64,000 nucleotides of DNA from Nematocida ironsii (Eukaryota > Microsporidia). The first letter of the stretch is position 1. Every line of letters begins with the position of its first letter. The stretch is from the NCBI GenBank assembly GCA_001642415.1, contig LTDK01000156.1, positions 1 to 64,000 on the forward strand, written 5' to 3'. Positions 26,879-36,414 of this stretch are shown piece after piece. A program made the position numbers and the translations under genes. The notes under the pieces are model-generated. The model worked only from the letters and a program-made list of their open reading frames with translations. It was not told the DNA's origin and searched no databases.

Positions 26879-27712
26879 ATGAAGGAGTTAGATGTATTCT
26901 TGGATACTCAAGAAAATGCACTGTTATTTCAGTACCCACTCAGTGTAGAGATACCAAACGTACAAACAGTAAATACAAAATGTGATGATAAATATGTTCA
27001 AATATCAACAAGCGAGCCAACTGGAGCAGTAAATTATAAAGGAATAAGCGGAGACATAATAAATAAGTACTATATACTAAACATAAAAGAGAACGAAGTG
27101 GTAGGGCTGCAGGTAAAGTCAATAACCCAGCTAAGGCCGTTTTTGCCAGAAACAGAAGAGACTATAAAGCTATCAGAAAAAAAGGAAACCAAAGTATTTG
27201 CGCTAAATGAATCACAGGATGAATTAGAAAACAGAATGAAAAATCCAAATTACATTGTAGAAAAAGTAAACAAAACACCATGGGTGGAGTACAAGCTGAC
27301 AGAGTATAAAGAGTCGCAAGTAGTACAAGAGCCTTCTAGGCCGGTATCTACACAAATAGCAAACACCCCGCTAGAAAAGATAAAAGAAACCATTTATAAT
27401 GCAAGAGTAGTGAACATTCCAGAGCTCAAAAGCATATACCCAACTAGCCCTATTTCAGATATAAACCAAGCAGTATCAGAGATGACCATTCCCTTTTTAG
27501 GCAGATACATATTAAAAATAGAATACTTTAATGACCTGGCCACTCTATTAATTAGTATATTAAAGAGAATGGAGGAAGGAAATGGTGTATTTACATTTAC
27601 AAAAGAAGAATTAATAGATCAATCAGAAGAATTTACATATCTTCTTAATCAGATAGCGTATAAACAAGACCATGTGTACGTATTAAAGGGGTATAATGAA
27701 AATACAATGTAA
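26879..27712 (+). CDS. RPC37: RNA polymerase III subunit RPC37/RPC5-like
   Basis: A protein of 277 residues. The N-terminus VFLDTQENALLFQYPLSVE is the Sin/RPC5 signature, a beta-rich region that pairs with Rpc53 in a TFIIF-like dimer of RNA polymerase III. Later KTPWVEYKLTEY and a helical C-terminal half are compatible with the yeast protein (282 residues). The subunit is involved in termination and reinitiation. Identification rests mostly on the N-terminal motif and the length. Confidence 0.65.
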   Translation: MKELDVFLDTQENALLFQYPLSVEIPNVQTVNTKCDDKYVQISTSEPTGAVNYKGISGDIINKYYILNIKENEVVGLQVKSITQLRPFLPETEETIKLSEKKETKVFALNESQDELENRMKNPNYIVEKVNKTPWVEYKLTEYKESQVVQEPSRPVSTQIANTPLEKIKETIYNARVVNIPELKSIYPTSPISDINQAVSEMTIPFLGRYILKIEYFNDLATLLISILKRMEEGNGVFTFTKEELIDQSEEFTYLLNQIAYKQDHVYVLKGYNENTM

Positions 27713-27753
27713 TAATCCAAAATATATACTCTAAATATTACCAAAATTCTGAA

Positions 27754-27773
27754 TAACCCGACATAACCCGAAA
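27754..27773. promoter_or_regulatory. Phased ATAACCCGA motif upstream of SMARCD gene
   Basis: Two copies of TAACCCGA spaced exactly 10 bp apart, about 165 nt upstream of the chosen start of the SMARCD-like gene. The same 10-bp-phased pair occurs at 35316, 40151 and 58435. Function unknown. Confidence 0.5.
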
Positions 27774-27935
27774 TACCAACTAATAAATATATCTAGTCAA
27801 TAAACAGAATATATGCATATATGGAACAAACCAGACTTATCTCAAAACATTTCGATTTTTATTTTGTTGCACTATGCACAGATTCTTGCTCTTGCATCCA
27901 TTGGTTTTAATTTCTGTGTAAATTTATTTTTGAAA

Positions 27936-29060
27936 ATGAAAGAAAGGAGTGAAAGACTAATGGAACTATTTGAATCGTTAGTTCTGGTGGAGAAGAGATT
28001 GGACCAGACCATTACACAAAAGAAGATGGCAGTTGAAGAGGCTCATTTTAAAAAGATAAAGAAAATATGCACGGTAAGAATAAACATATCACTTGAAAAG
28101 ACTTCAGAAAATTCTCTTTTCATTCTAATTGGAGGGAAGGTCAAGGAAGAGCCACAGCCAGGAGACAGCGCAGAGAGCAACACCGAGACAAAGTCAATTG
28201 GCTCTGTAGTGAGTAAGTTGTATGTTGAATTATCAGAAAATCCTGAATCTAGTACAAGTGGAGGCAGTAATAGTGCTACACAAGAAGCGCATAGAGATGG
28301 TTCATCTGGTGCAATAAGCAAAAGAGTAAAAATGACAACAAATGATCGAAGTGAGACATTTTTTGAGTGGCACAACAGAGCCCCGCCCTCTGATGTATCT
28401 GAGTTTGAAATAAAAACAACTGCCAAGTCATCGCACGGCAAGTTATTTATTAGCTTTATTAGCTATACTGGTATTTTTGAGCTATGTGATGATTTGGCGC
28501 AGCCAATTGGAATTAAAAAAGGGACGAAACCAGCAATTCTTCTAGGTATTTGGAAGTACATTACAGCACAGAAGATGAGAGACCCAGCCAGGCCCAAAGT
28601 AATAGTATGCAATGATATATTCAAGCAAATATTCCAAAAGGACGAGATGGTCTTTACAGAAATAATCCAAGGGTTAAACCAACTCTTATCCCCCATTGAT
28701 ATGATTAGTTTTGACTTTCCAATTCCAACCCAGCCAGGCAGTAAGTCACAGTGTTCATACGACATAACGGCTGAGCTAGATCCAATCACCAGAGAATATG
28801 CGTATGCAAATAACAACAAGATATCTATCCTAAACAAAAAAATAGAAGACATCCAGCTGAGAATAGAGAAGCAGAATGAGAAAATTGATGGATTAAGAAG
28901 ATTCACTGAAAGCCCAAAGGAATACATAACCAACTGGATTTTAGACAGTTCAAAGGATCTTCACTTAATTGCAGACGACTTATTTGATGTAAATGACGGA
29001 TTCTATGCTCAGAAAGAGATACAGGAGAGCGTTTACCAGCTCCTTCAGAACTATAAATAA
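27936..29060 (+). CDS. SWP73: SWI/SNF complex subunit SMARCD/Swp73/Rsc6
   Basis: A protein of 374 residues. FFEWHNRAPPSDVSEFEIKT and the SWIB domain, with GIKKGTKPAILLGIWKYI followed by VIVCNDIFKQIF, identify the SMARCD/BAF60 family, core subunits of SWI/SNF-type remodelers. A C-terminal helical pair (NKKIEDIQLRIEKQNEKIDGL) is typical. The frame opens at 27813, but its first 41 residues are hydrophobic and AT-derived; I use the ATG at 27936, which gives the helical start MKERSERLMEL. Confidence 0.9.
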   Translation: MKERSERLMELFESLVLVEKRLDQTITQKKMAVEEAHFKKIKKICTVRINISLEKTSENSLFILIGGKVKEEPQPGDSAESNTETKSIGSVVSKLYVELSENPESSTSGGSNSATQEAHRDGSSGAISKRVKMTTNDRSETFFEWHNRAPPSDVSEFEIKTTAKSSHGKLFISFISYTGIFELCDDLAQPIGIKKGTKPAILLGIWKYITAQKMRDPARPKVIVCNDIFKQIFQKDEMVFTEIIQGLNQLLSPIDMISFDFPIPTQPGSKSQCSYDITAELDPITREYAYANNNKISILNKKIEDIQLRIEKQNEKIDGLRRFTESPKEYITNWILDSSKDLHLIADDLFDVNDGFYAQKEIQESVYQLLQNYK

Positions 29061-29508
29061 GCCAGGAAGCAAATAATCAGCATATGTCACAACAAACAGA
29101 CTGTGCATATATCATAGTGTGACCCGAAATGCATCAACATAAATTATAGGCAGTCACACCCGCATTCCCATATAAGTGTATACCGAATCAGATATAGCCC
29201 GATAACCTGGCATCTAAATTGAGTAATAAACATCTACTACTATTTTTAAATAAAATCTTCTTTATATATATCTTTAGAGGGAGACCAATTTGATGGCCCG
29301 AACTTCAAAAAAATAAAGATTTAATTTTCTATAAAAAATACGCAAGAAAAAAATGCGTAATTCCGGGTTATATCTGGTGTGAGGCTTTATCACACATTGG
29401 ATCTTGTGCAATAGTTCTATTTATAAATTCGAGTATTATTTGAGATACTTTGGGTTGCCATTATAAATTCGGGTTATTCTAAAGAGCTTCTTTATTTTAA
29501 TAGACCAA
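29061..29508. other. Convergent intergenic region with CCCGAA motifs and hairpins
   Basis: 448 bp between the stop codons of SMARCD and eIF1A. It holds several CCCGAA or TTCGGG words: 29121-29130, 29297-29304, 29361-29370 (as CCGGGTTA) and 29467-29477. Two perfect 6-bp hairpins lie close together: TACGCA/TGCGTA (29339-29359) and GTGTGA/TCACAC (29377-29395). This density of structure is unusual for a spacer here. Confidence 0.45.
29339..29395. other. Pair of adjacent hairpins, candidate structured RNA
   Basis: Hairpin 1 has arms TACGCA and TGCGTA around a 9-nt A-rich loop at 29339-29359. Hairpin 2 has arms GTGTGA and TCACAC around GGCTTTA at 29377-29395. A CCGGGTTA word lies between them. Both are perfect in an otherwise AT-rich spacer. 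The pair could be 3' end signals or a small RNA. Confidence 0.35.
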
Positions 29509-29880
29509 TTATATTCTTTCAAATTGGAACTCTGCCTGGTTATCCTCTGCCTCCTGTTTAAAGTTCTCTGGAATCAGGTTATTCTCTCTGAGTATTTTTA
29601 TCTCAGATGGGAAGTACTTTTTACAGATGTAACCAGTGTCTTTTTGGTCATCTGCGAGTGATACCAATACAATGTCGTTCTGCTGCACCCAGACAGACTT
29701 GTGCATACTTCCTCTGAGAACGCACTTTCTAGTTATTGCGTCAATACACAGCACATCAAATCGAGAAGATCCCAACGCACAGATTACCTGCCCATAAATG
29801 GTTTTTTCTGCTTCATCCATGAACACCATTGGTTGGTTCGAACTGTTCTTCTTTTTGCATCCTTTTCTTTTTCCCTTCAT
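29509..29880 (-). CDS. TIF11: Translation initiation factor eIF1A
   Basis: A protein of 123 residues with the S1/OB fold of eIF1A: YGQVICALGSSRFDVLCIDAITRKCVLRGSMHKSVWVQQNDIVLVSL. The N-terminal tail is basic (KGKRKGCKKK) and the C-terminal tail acidic, as in eukaryotic eIF1A. It acts in scanning and start-codon selection on the 40S subunit. The C-terminal tail is shorter than in yeast. Its start lies 28 bp from the divergent gene at 29909. Confidence 0.95.
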   Translation of the reverse strand: MKGKRKGCKKKNSSNQPMVFMDEAEKTIYGQVICALGSSRFDVLCIDAITRKCVLRGSMHKSVWVQQNDIVLVSLADDQKDTGYICKKYFPSEIKILRENNLIPENFKQEAEDNQAEFQFERI

Positions 29881-29908
29881 ATTCTGTAAAATTTCTTTTG
29901 CACATTAA

Positions 29909-30643
29909 ATGAAAAAGAGTACAGTAGGAAAGGACTTCCTTATTGAGCAGATTTGGCTATGGAGCAGCGCAGTTTTTATGAGTGTTTACAGCATGCTAGT
30001 TGTAAAGGCAATAACTGGCCTGGGGATTAACAGAAGGGTACTTCACATTGTATCATGCTTATCTCTTATAGTTACGTACAGTTCCTGCATATTCTTTAAG
30101 AGTTCTGCAATAAACATCCAGAAGCTATTGAGAGATGGCAATTTTAGATGTTTATTAGTCGCATGCTCACTTCTTAGTGTGCGAAGCATGATTATTCCTA
30201 TGCTGCCGTTTTTACTAATGACCACCCTCTCTGTAGCAGGATATGTCATTAAGAACAAAAACAAATTCGAAAAGACTCAGATCATAGGAGTAGCACAAAA
30301 TCTCATTTGCCAGAAAGACAGAGTAAACCTGCTGGCTCTGAAGGTTGAAGCCCTTTCTCTTCCATTAATATTAGTGCATTTAATATTTGGAACAGCAGAT
30401 TTATTTGTGTTTGTTAGTTATGCTAGTATGGTATGGTATGAGTACACTACTAATCCGCGAATGAAAAGCGCAGTGTATGAAATAATTGAAGTAGTGGATA
30501 GATTGGTTGGATCATCAAATGTACCAAACTCTGTTAGGGATAGATATATATCCCTAAAGAACTATGTCAAGACAAGAATACCAGTAAATGAAGGTGTACA
30601 TGGTTCCGTTCATGCGAAACCATCACATATACATGGTAATTAG
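29909..30643 (+). CDS. POM33: Pom33/TMEM33-like membrane protein
   Basis: A protein of 244 residues with about four hydrophobic segments (roughly 17-35, 46-64, 78-110 and 150-175) and a polar, basic C-terminal tail. The layout and the RRVLHIVSCLSL and RCLLVACSLLSVRSMIIPMLPFLL stretches resemble the Pom33/Tts1/TMEM33 family of ER and nuclear-envelope proteins. The match is by general pattern, not by a diagnostic motif. The start lies 28 bp from that of eIF1A. Confidence 0.45.
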   Translation: MKKSTVGKDFLIEQIWLWSSAVFMSVYSMLVVKAITGLGINRRVLHIVSCLSLIVTYSSCIFFKSSAINIQKLLRDGNFRCLLVACSLLSVRSMIIPMLPFLLMTTLSVAGYVIKNKNKFEKTQIIGVAQNLICQKDRVNLLALKVEALSLPLILVHLIFGTADLFVFVSYASMVWYEYTTNPRMKSAVYEIIEVVDRLVGSSNVPNSVRDRYISLKNYVKTRIPVNEGVHGSVHAKPSHIHGN

Positions 30644-30966
30644 CAAAATAAATAGCTCTTAGTTATTCTTTTCTAAATAAATTTAATTCGTTACATTTAT
30701 ACATGACTGAGTAAAAGCGCTAGCAGCACAGGTCATCCAATACTATTGTTTTATGAAGAAATACCAAAAATAACAGAATATGGGTTCACGGGTATTAGCC
30801 AGTTTCTATTATTATTTCAGTTATAATATGAGAGTTTATTTAAGCCCCAATGCATTATAACTGTATAATAATGAAAATAAAATTGAGTAGAACTGGAATA
30901 ATTGAACACAGTATTAAACAGTTGCATAAATTTATTATACTTTTGTTATTATATGATGCGCCATAA
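30644..30966. other. Convergent intergenic region
   Basis: 323 bp between two converging genes. AT-rich, with no frame, repeat copy or RNA gene that I can recognise. Confidence 0.4.
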
Positions 30967-33714
30967 TTAGACTAAAGAGTACTCTATCCCAGCAGCAGAC
31001 TCATTAAACACACCAGTGCTAGTGCATTCAATCTCAACTCCAATTAGTTTTTTCATTGTTTCTTGGTGCATGGCTAAGTCTTCAGTTATTTTAGATATCT
31101 TTATCACAGCCTTGCTTATAGTGGTTTGTGTGGCTATTTTAGACCGAGCATCCTTAATGAACTCTATGATAGACTCAATCCGTTTTAAATCTTCACTTCC
31201 CTCATCTATATCTTCGCTTGCTGCTGGGTAGTCTTCAACAGTAATGGAGTCCATCCAAGTATATCCTTCTATCTCCCAGGTGCTCTTCATTGCTTGATAT
31301 ATCTCTTCTGTTAAAAAGGGGAAGAGTGGGTGTATAAGCTTAATAAAGTTAAGAGAGACTGTTCGCAGAGTGTTAATACCAGATATATCCTTTCTGCCCT
31401 TAAACAGCTCTAAGTAGAAGTCACAGAACTCGTAGACCATAAACTGGTGTACATCTACTGCAGCTTTCATGAAGTTAGAGGACTCTAAAGAGCCATTTAC
31501 ACTGGTAATGGCTTTGTTAAATCTGCTTTCAATCCAGCGATCTGAGATATCCTCAAATGATCCCTTTTTAACCTTTTCATTGCCTTCTCCTGGCTTCTGT
31601 GAAAGTGCGAACTTCATTCCATTCCATATCTTGTTACAGAACCGCCTGCAGCTTAGAACTTTATCAATGCTTAGATTTACATCCCGCCCTAGAGAAGCAC
31701 TGGAAAGAAGCGCATACCGCAGGGCATCACTTCCACATGCTTCAATTCCTGCTGGGTACTCCTGTGTTATGCTGACAGTTGCCTTTTCTACCTCATTCTG
31801 GGACAGATTCCCTGTCTTCAGCTTGGACAGAAGGTTTTCTAGTGTGGTGCCGGATATAACATCAACTGGGTCAATGACATTCCCTTTACTTTTACTCATT
31901 TTCTCTCCCTTTGCATCTCTTACTATGCTGTGGAATAAAACCATCTTGAATGGGCATTTTCCTGTTAGGGCGATTCCCATCATCACCATTCTGGCCACCC
32001 AGAAGAAAATAATATCTTTTCCTGTTTCTAAAAGAGATGTTGGATAGAAGGTCTTTAGGTCTTCGGTTTCATTTGGCCAGCCTAGGGTAGAGAACGGCCA
32101 CAGCCCAGAGGAGAACCATGTGTCAAGAACATCTTCTTCCTGCTCAACCGGCCCCCCTGCCTGCTTCTCTGCCTCCTCTTTACTTCTTGCGATGTACCAC
32201 TTTCCATCCTTAACATATGCGGGTATTCTGTGCCCCCACCACAGCTGACGGGAAAGGCACCAGTCTTTAATGTTCAGGAGCCATCCCTCCCACGTCTTGT
32301 TCATCTCCTCTGGAACAATCTTTAACTCTCCAGACTGCGAGGCTTCAAGCGCCTTCTTTGCAAGCTTCTGGCAGTTCATCCACCACTGTGGTGTAAGTCT
32401 AGGCTCTATCACCTCTCCTGTTCTTGAGCAAATTGGAAGGTTTGAAGAGTGGCCCTCTTCTTTGACCAAAACTCCCAATTCTTTGAGAAGTTTTACAGTC
32501 TCTTCCCTTGCATCAAATCTAAGAAGTCCTTTAAACGGCCCAATTGTCATTCTGTTGTTAATGTCTAAAATAGATATCATTTCAAGATTGTGTTTTTCTC
32601 CTACCTCAAAGTCAACGTGATCATGCGCAGGTGTTATTTTTAGCACACCAGTTCCAAAAGACATATCAGCTGCCTCATCAAATACAAACTGCATCTTCTT
32701 CTGTGTAAGTGGGTTGATAGGCGAGCTGCCCTTAAATTTAGCATACCGGCTGTCATTTGGATTGGCACACAGTGCTACATCACCAAAAATAGTCTCAGGC
32801 CTTGTTGTTTGTACATGGATTGTTTCCATCTTTCCATCAACCTCCACACTGTACTTAATTGTAAATATTCTTCCAGCAACATACTCCTTCCCGTCTGTGA
32901 ATATTTTTCCATATGGCTCAACCATCTTGTAATCCACCTCTAGGTCACTTAAGCTGGTTTGTATCTTTGCACACCAGTTGGACAGCCTATTTCCACGATA
33001 AATCAGACCCTCTTCATAAAATCTAACAAAAGCTTCTGTTACTGCTAGAGAAACATCTGCATCCATTGTAAACTTCTCTCTAGTAAAGTCCAAACTAGTA
33101 CCCAGTGACTTAAACTGCTCTGAGATACGGCTTCCATACTGGTTCTTCCACTCCCATACTTTTTCTAAAAATGCCTCTCTAGTCATGTCTTTCCTGTATA
33201 TCCCCTGTTTCTCAAGCGACTTTTCTACAACTACCTGGGTTGCTATTCCTGCGTGGTCAGTTCCAGGAAGATAGAGAGTCTTGTATCCCTGCATTCTCTT
33301 CCACCTAACAAGTGTATCTTCAATTGAGGCCATCATCGCATGCCCTAAATGAAGAGATCCTGTCACATTTGGAGGAGGTAACACTATACTAAACATCTTT
33401 CCATTACATGCCTTGGTTTTGTACTCTGGAGTGAAAAATCCTTCTTTGTTCCACCATGAAAACCACCCATTCTCCACGGTCTTTGGGTTAAACTGGCCAT
33501 TAAGCTTTGTAACAGTCTTTTTTTCTCCTTCCGGTATAAACTCTCCCTCTTCAAATTCCAGTTTCTTTTTTTCTTTTTGATTTTCCTTCTTTGGCATATT
33601 CTTCTGAATCTCCATTTTGCTCATGAACTTTGCTAGTTTGCTCATCTTTTTCTCTAGCTTTGCTCTCTTTCTCTCATCTGTCTCAACAGAAAGTGCTGCC
33701 TTTAATTCTTCCAT
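30967..33714 (-). CDS. VAS1: Valyl-tRNA synthetase
   Basis: A class I synthetase of 915 residues that charges tRNA-Val and edits threonine. HIGH is seen as HLGH at 122-125 in PPPNVTGSLHLGHAM, KMSKS as GEKMSKSKGNVIDP, and the editing domain has TTRPETIFGDVALCANP. The QWWMNCQKLA and WCLSRQLWWGHRIPAY segments are typical of ValRS. The N-terminal 60 residues are a charged helix and the usual C-terminal coiled coil is short. It shares a 33-bp divergent spacer with GWT1. Confidence 0.97.
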   Translation of the reverse strand: MEELKAALSVETDERKRAKLEKKMSKLAKFMSKMEIQKNMPKKENQKEKKKLEFEEGEFIPEGEKKTVTKLNGQFNPKTVENGWFSWWNKEGFFTPEYKTKACNGKMFSIVLPPPNVTGSLHLGHAMMASIEDTLVRWKRMQGYKTLYLPGTDHAGIATQVVVEKSLEKQGIYRKDMTREAFLEKVWEWKNQYGSRISEQFKSLGTSLDFTREKFTMDADVSLAVTEAFVRFYEEGLIYRGNRLSNWCAKIQTSLSDLEVDYKMVEPYGKIFTDGKEYVAGRIFTIKYSVEVDGKMETIHVQTTRPETIFGDVALCANPNDSRYAKFKGSSPINPLTQKKMQFVFDEAADMSFGTGVLKITPAHDHVDFEVGEKHNLEMISILDINNRMTIGPFKGLLRFDAREETVKLLKELGVLVKEEGHSSNLPICSRTGEVIEPRLTPQWWMNCQKLAKKALEASQSGELKIVPEEMNKTWEGWLLNIKDWCLSRQLWWGHRIPAYVKDGKWYIARSKEEAEKQAGGPVEQEEDVLDTWFSSGLWPFSTLGWPNETEDLKTFYPTSLLETGKDIIFFWVARMVMMGIALTGKCPFKMVLFHSIVRDAKGEKMSKSKGNVIDPVDVISGTTLENLLSKLKTGNLSQNEVEKATVSITQEYPAGIEACGSDALRYALLSSASLGRDVNLSIDKVLSCRRFCNKIWNGMKFALSQKPGEGNEKVKKGSFEDISDRWIESRFNKAITSVNGSLESSNFMKAAVDVHQFMVYEFCDFYLELFKGRKDISGINTLRTVSLNFIKLIHPLFPFLTEEIYQAMKSTWEIEGYTWMDSITVEDYPAASEDIDEGSEDLKRIESIIEFIKDARSKIATQTTISKAVIKISKITEDLAMHQETMKKLIGVEIECTSTGVFNESAAGIEYSLV

Positions 33715-33747
33715 TTATTTTTCTATTTTTATTTTTCTATTTATATT

Positions 33748-34977
33748 ATGATGGCCGATTTAGCTGCTACTCTATACTCCCGGACAGAACTGCTTCACAG
33801 CACGTCCAGCTCTGTCTACTGGCTGGTTATCTTAGACTACTTCCAAATCAAGAGTTTCTGGGTTTTACTATGCGGATTGTCTATAATTCACTATATAATC
33901 ACAATTTCATCTACTCCTGTTTTTGGTCAGGTTTTATGTGCTACCTCAGTTACTCTTTTCTTCTTGAAAGCTAAAAAAGAAAAGACGTTCCAGGCGAATA
34001 AAATAGACACAGAAACACCGCAACTGGTGATTAATGGGCTGAGATACATTGTATGCAGTTTAGTTTGTATTTCCATATTTGCATGTGATTTTTCTATATA
34101 CCCACTGCACAAGTACAAAAGCAAGTACTTTGGAATATCATTAATGGACTTTGGTGTTGTGGCTTTTATGGTTAATGCAGGAATTCTTTCCTCTCTTTCC
34201 CACAGGTTTAGGCTGAAAAAATCGCTTTATATGATTTGTATGGGGTTAGTTCGGTTATGTGTTATTCTCTCAGGATATCACACAGATCCAACTGAGTACG
34301 GCCTGCATCTTAACTTTTACTTCGTGTATCTTCTCTCAGAGAATGTCAGTCTAATATTCAAACATGTAAATCCAATGATAGCCAGTGGTTTAATACTTGC
34401 CCTGCATGAAATGGCCATCTCAAGAAAGTCCGTAGTTGAGTATGTATTTTTTGGCGCAAGAGATAACCTCTTTAGTGCAAACAAAGAAGGGCTTATTTCC
34501 ATCATGCCTTATACAGCAGTTTTACTCCTAGGGAAGGGTGTAGGGAATATCTTACTAAAGAAGAACCAAACTAATCTAAGCAAGCTTTTAAAGCTAGTAG
34601 CGGTCTACACTTCGCTGCATATAATCCATTTGCTGTTCATTCCGGTATTAGAGCCATCAAGAAGACTCTGCTCCATTTCTTTTATTTCTTTCTGCTGTGC
34701 TGCAATTGTATTCCCCATGTGTTTGCTATACGGCCTGGGATGTGTCTACACAGTAAGCAGTATTGAGTTTATTTCTGGACTGAGCCGGCTGATGAATCCG
34801 TTGTTTTTACTGTCTAATCTGTACGTGCTAATTGGCAACCTCATATTTGACTGGCAAAAGTGCTCGCGTATGCAATCTCATATGTGCAACATTGTTTATC
34901 TATTTTTAACCTTTGGTCTTCCTGTATATCTGTATAAAAAGCACACAGCATTGGTTGAAAAGAAGAAGGTAAAATAA
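33748..34977 (+). CDS. GWT1: GPI inositol acyltransferase Gwt1/PIG-W
   Basis: A polytopic protein of 409 residues that acylates the inositol of GPI precursors in the ER. Diagnostic segments are ACDFSIYPLHKYKSKYFG followed by ISLMDFGVVAFMVNAGI, and DNLFSANKEGLISIMPYTAV. About ten or more membrane segments are visible, shorter than the roughly 490 residues of yeast Gwt1. It suggests that this parasite makes GPI anchors. Two ATGs are adjacent at the start; the ValRS start lies 33 bp away on the other strand. Confidence 0.9.
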   Translation: MMADLAATLYSRTELLHSTSSSVYWLVILDYFQIKSFWVLLCGLSIIHYIITISSTPVFGQVLCATSVTLFFLKAKKEKTFQANKIDTETPQLVINGLRYIVCSLVCISIFACDFSIYPLHKYKSKYFGISLMDFGVVAFMVNAGILSSLSHRFRLKKSLYMICMGLVRLCVILSGYHTDPTEYGLHLNFYFVYLLSENVSLIFKHVNPMIASGLILALHEMAISRKSVVEYVFFGARDNLFSANKEGLISIMPYTAVLLLGKGVGNILLKKNQTNLSKLLKLVAVYTSLHIIHLLFIPVLEPSRRLCSISFISFCCAAIVFPMCLLYGLGCVYTVSSIEFISGLSRLMNPLFLLSNLYVLIGNLIFDWQKCSRMQSHMCNIVYLFLTFGLPVYLYKKHTALVEKKKVK

Positions 34978-35339
34978 AATTCATTTTATAAAATCTCCAT
35001 TATTTTATACATGCTAAACACATTTTAAATTTTCTATTATTTTTTGTCTATTGCATGCATTAATTATACTGTTTCAGAGTGTTTCATGTGATTTTGGATT
35101 ATTTAGTTAATTATGTCTACATAAATCATACTTCTACACTATACTAGTAAATTATTATGAGTAACTTTAGCCCTTTCATGGTGTTCCTTACGGTTATGCT
35201 GTCTATTTTACTAAGGCATTCTTCAGACATTTTTTGATTGGATTATAATACCACTTCTAATGTATTTATATAAAGAGAAAAGTGCCAAATTTACACATAC
35301 AAATAATAAAGAATATTATAACCCGAAATAACCTGAAAT
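34978..35339. other. Convergent intergenic region with CCCGAA motif
   Basis: 362 bp between the GWT1 and DOM34 stop codons. AT-rich. At its right end, directly against the DOM34 stop codon, lies a phased pair ACCCGAAATA/ACCTGAAATT (35321-35340). No gene is seen. Confidence 0.45.
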
Positions 35340-35340
35340 T
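35316..35340. promoter_or_regulatory. Phased ATAACCCGAA motif at DOM34 3' end
   Basis: ATAACCCGAA followed 10 bp later by ATAACCTGAA, ending at the DOM34 stop codon. Same layout as at 27754, 40151 and 58435. A position in a convergent spacer argues against a plain promoter role. Confidence 0.5.
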
Positions 35341-36389
35341 TATTCTAATAATGTAGATATATCTATAGGCTGGGTTAGAATAGCAACCACACCGCCTCTT
35401 CCTTTAATCTTTTCCCCTTCACTTGTATACTGTGAAATTATATTTACTTCTGCATTAGTCTGCTTGGAAAGTTTAATTATTTCTTCTGCTGCCATTCTTT
35501 CTTCTGGCATCTCTGATTTTATTAGGCCGTCAGATATAATTATTGTTTTAGTTATGTAATTCTCACATGCACACATTACCTCTTTAAGTCCGACTGCAAT
35601 GCCTTTGGTGCCTGTATCCTCCAGTCTGTAGTAATTATTCAGTGCAAGAAGCTCATTTCCTTTCTTAATGCCTTTTAACTTTCTGAGCAGATCTGGAGTC
35701 TTAAATATCGCATCTATTTCTTCCGTGTCACCTTTGTGTGTGTTGCTTGTTGTCACTTGCTTTTTAATAAAAACAACAAGGTTCTTTAGCTGTGGCTGCT
35801 GGCGGAAATAGTCATCTACTTCTTTATCTGGGCCTATAATAGCCAACACCGTTAAGTTGCTCTTTAAATAGCTCAGAATTTGCTTGAACAGTTTGTCCTT
35901 TGACTTTACTTTGTCTGGGAGAGGTACCCGCCGTAGTGTATACTCTGTCGCTAGAAGTAGTGAGTACCCATCTTTTCTGCATATAAAATATCCCATGCTT
36001 GCTTTGTTTTCTAGTGTAAGACTCTCCAGCATTTTTATAGAGGCCGCAGAGAGATGGTCCTTCTTAAGAGACATTCTTTGATTCACAGATATTTCTAGAG
36101 TATGGAATGTCCCTGTCTTGGTGTACTCTGTTTCATTTATAATCTTTCCCTTGATAAATAATATACCCACTGCTAAGTCTACTGTTACCGCCTCTACTTC
36201 TACCTCCAGCAGAAGAGTAACTCTTATTTTCGATTTCCCGCCTTCTCCGGGAATACTTCTCTGTGTTACTGTCTTTACTGTGTCTTTTGCATCAATTATC
36301 CGGTACAGCTCATATATATCATCAATATCCTCTGGAAATACATCTAAGAAAACATTGTACTTTGTCTGGGTCTTTTTAAATATTTTCAT
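35340..36389 (-). CDS. DOM34: Ribosome rescue factor Dom34/Pelota
   Basis: A protein of 349 residues of the eRF1-like Pelota family, which with Hbs1 releases stalled ribosomes. The N-terminal domain has EDIDDIYELYRIID and TVTQRS, then VTVDLAVGILFIKGKIINETEYTKTGTFHTLEI. The central and C-terminal domains (ALNNYYRLEDTGTKGIAVGLKEV and the final GGVVAIL) fit Dom34. It lacks the eRF1 GGQ and NIKS motifs, as expected. The divergent KTR gene starts 25 bp away. Confidence 0.93.
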   Translation of the reverse strand: MKIFKKTQTKYNVFLDVFPEDIDDIYELYRIIDAKDTVKTVTQRSIPGEGGKSKIRVTLLLEVEVEAVTVDLAVGILFIKGKIINETEYTKTGTFHTLEISVNQRMSLKKDHLSAASIKMLESLTLENKASMGYFICRKDGYSLLLATEYTLRRVPLPDKVKSKDKLFKQILSYLKSNLTVLAIIGPDKEVDDYFRQQPQLKNLVVFIKKQVTTSNTHKGDTEEIDAIFKTPDLLRKLKGIKKGNELLALNNYYRLEDTGTKGIAVGLKEVMCACENYITKTIIISDGLIKSEMPEERMAAEEIIKLSKQTNAEVNIISQYTSEGEKIKGRGGVVAILTQPIDISTLLE

Positions 36390-36414
36390 TCTCTGTTATT
36401 GTGTATAACTATTT

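Noticed and set aside
27813..27935. N-terminal extension of the SMARCD-like protein with a hydrophobic stretch
   Set aside because: A nuclear remodeler subunit should not start with a membrane-like segment; the ATG at 27936 gives a proper helical start.
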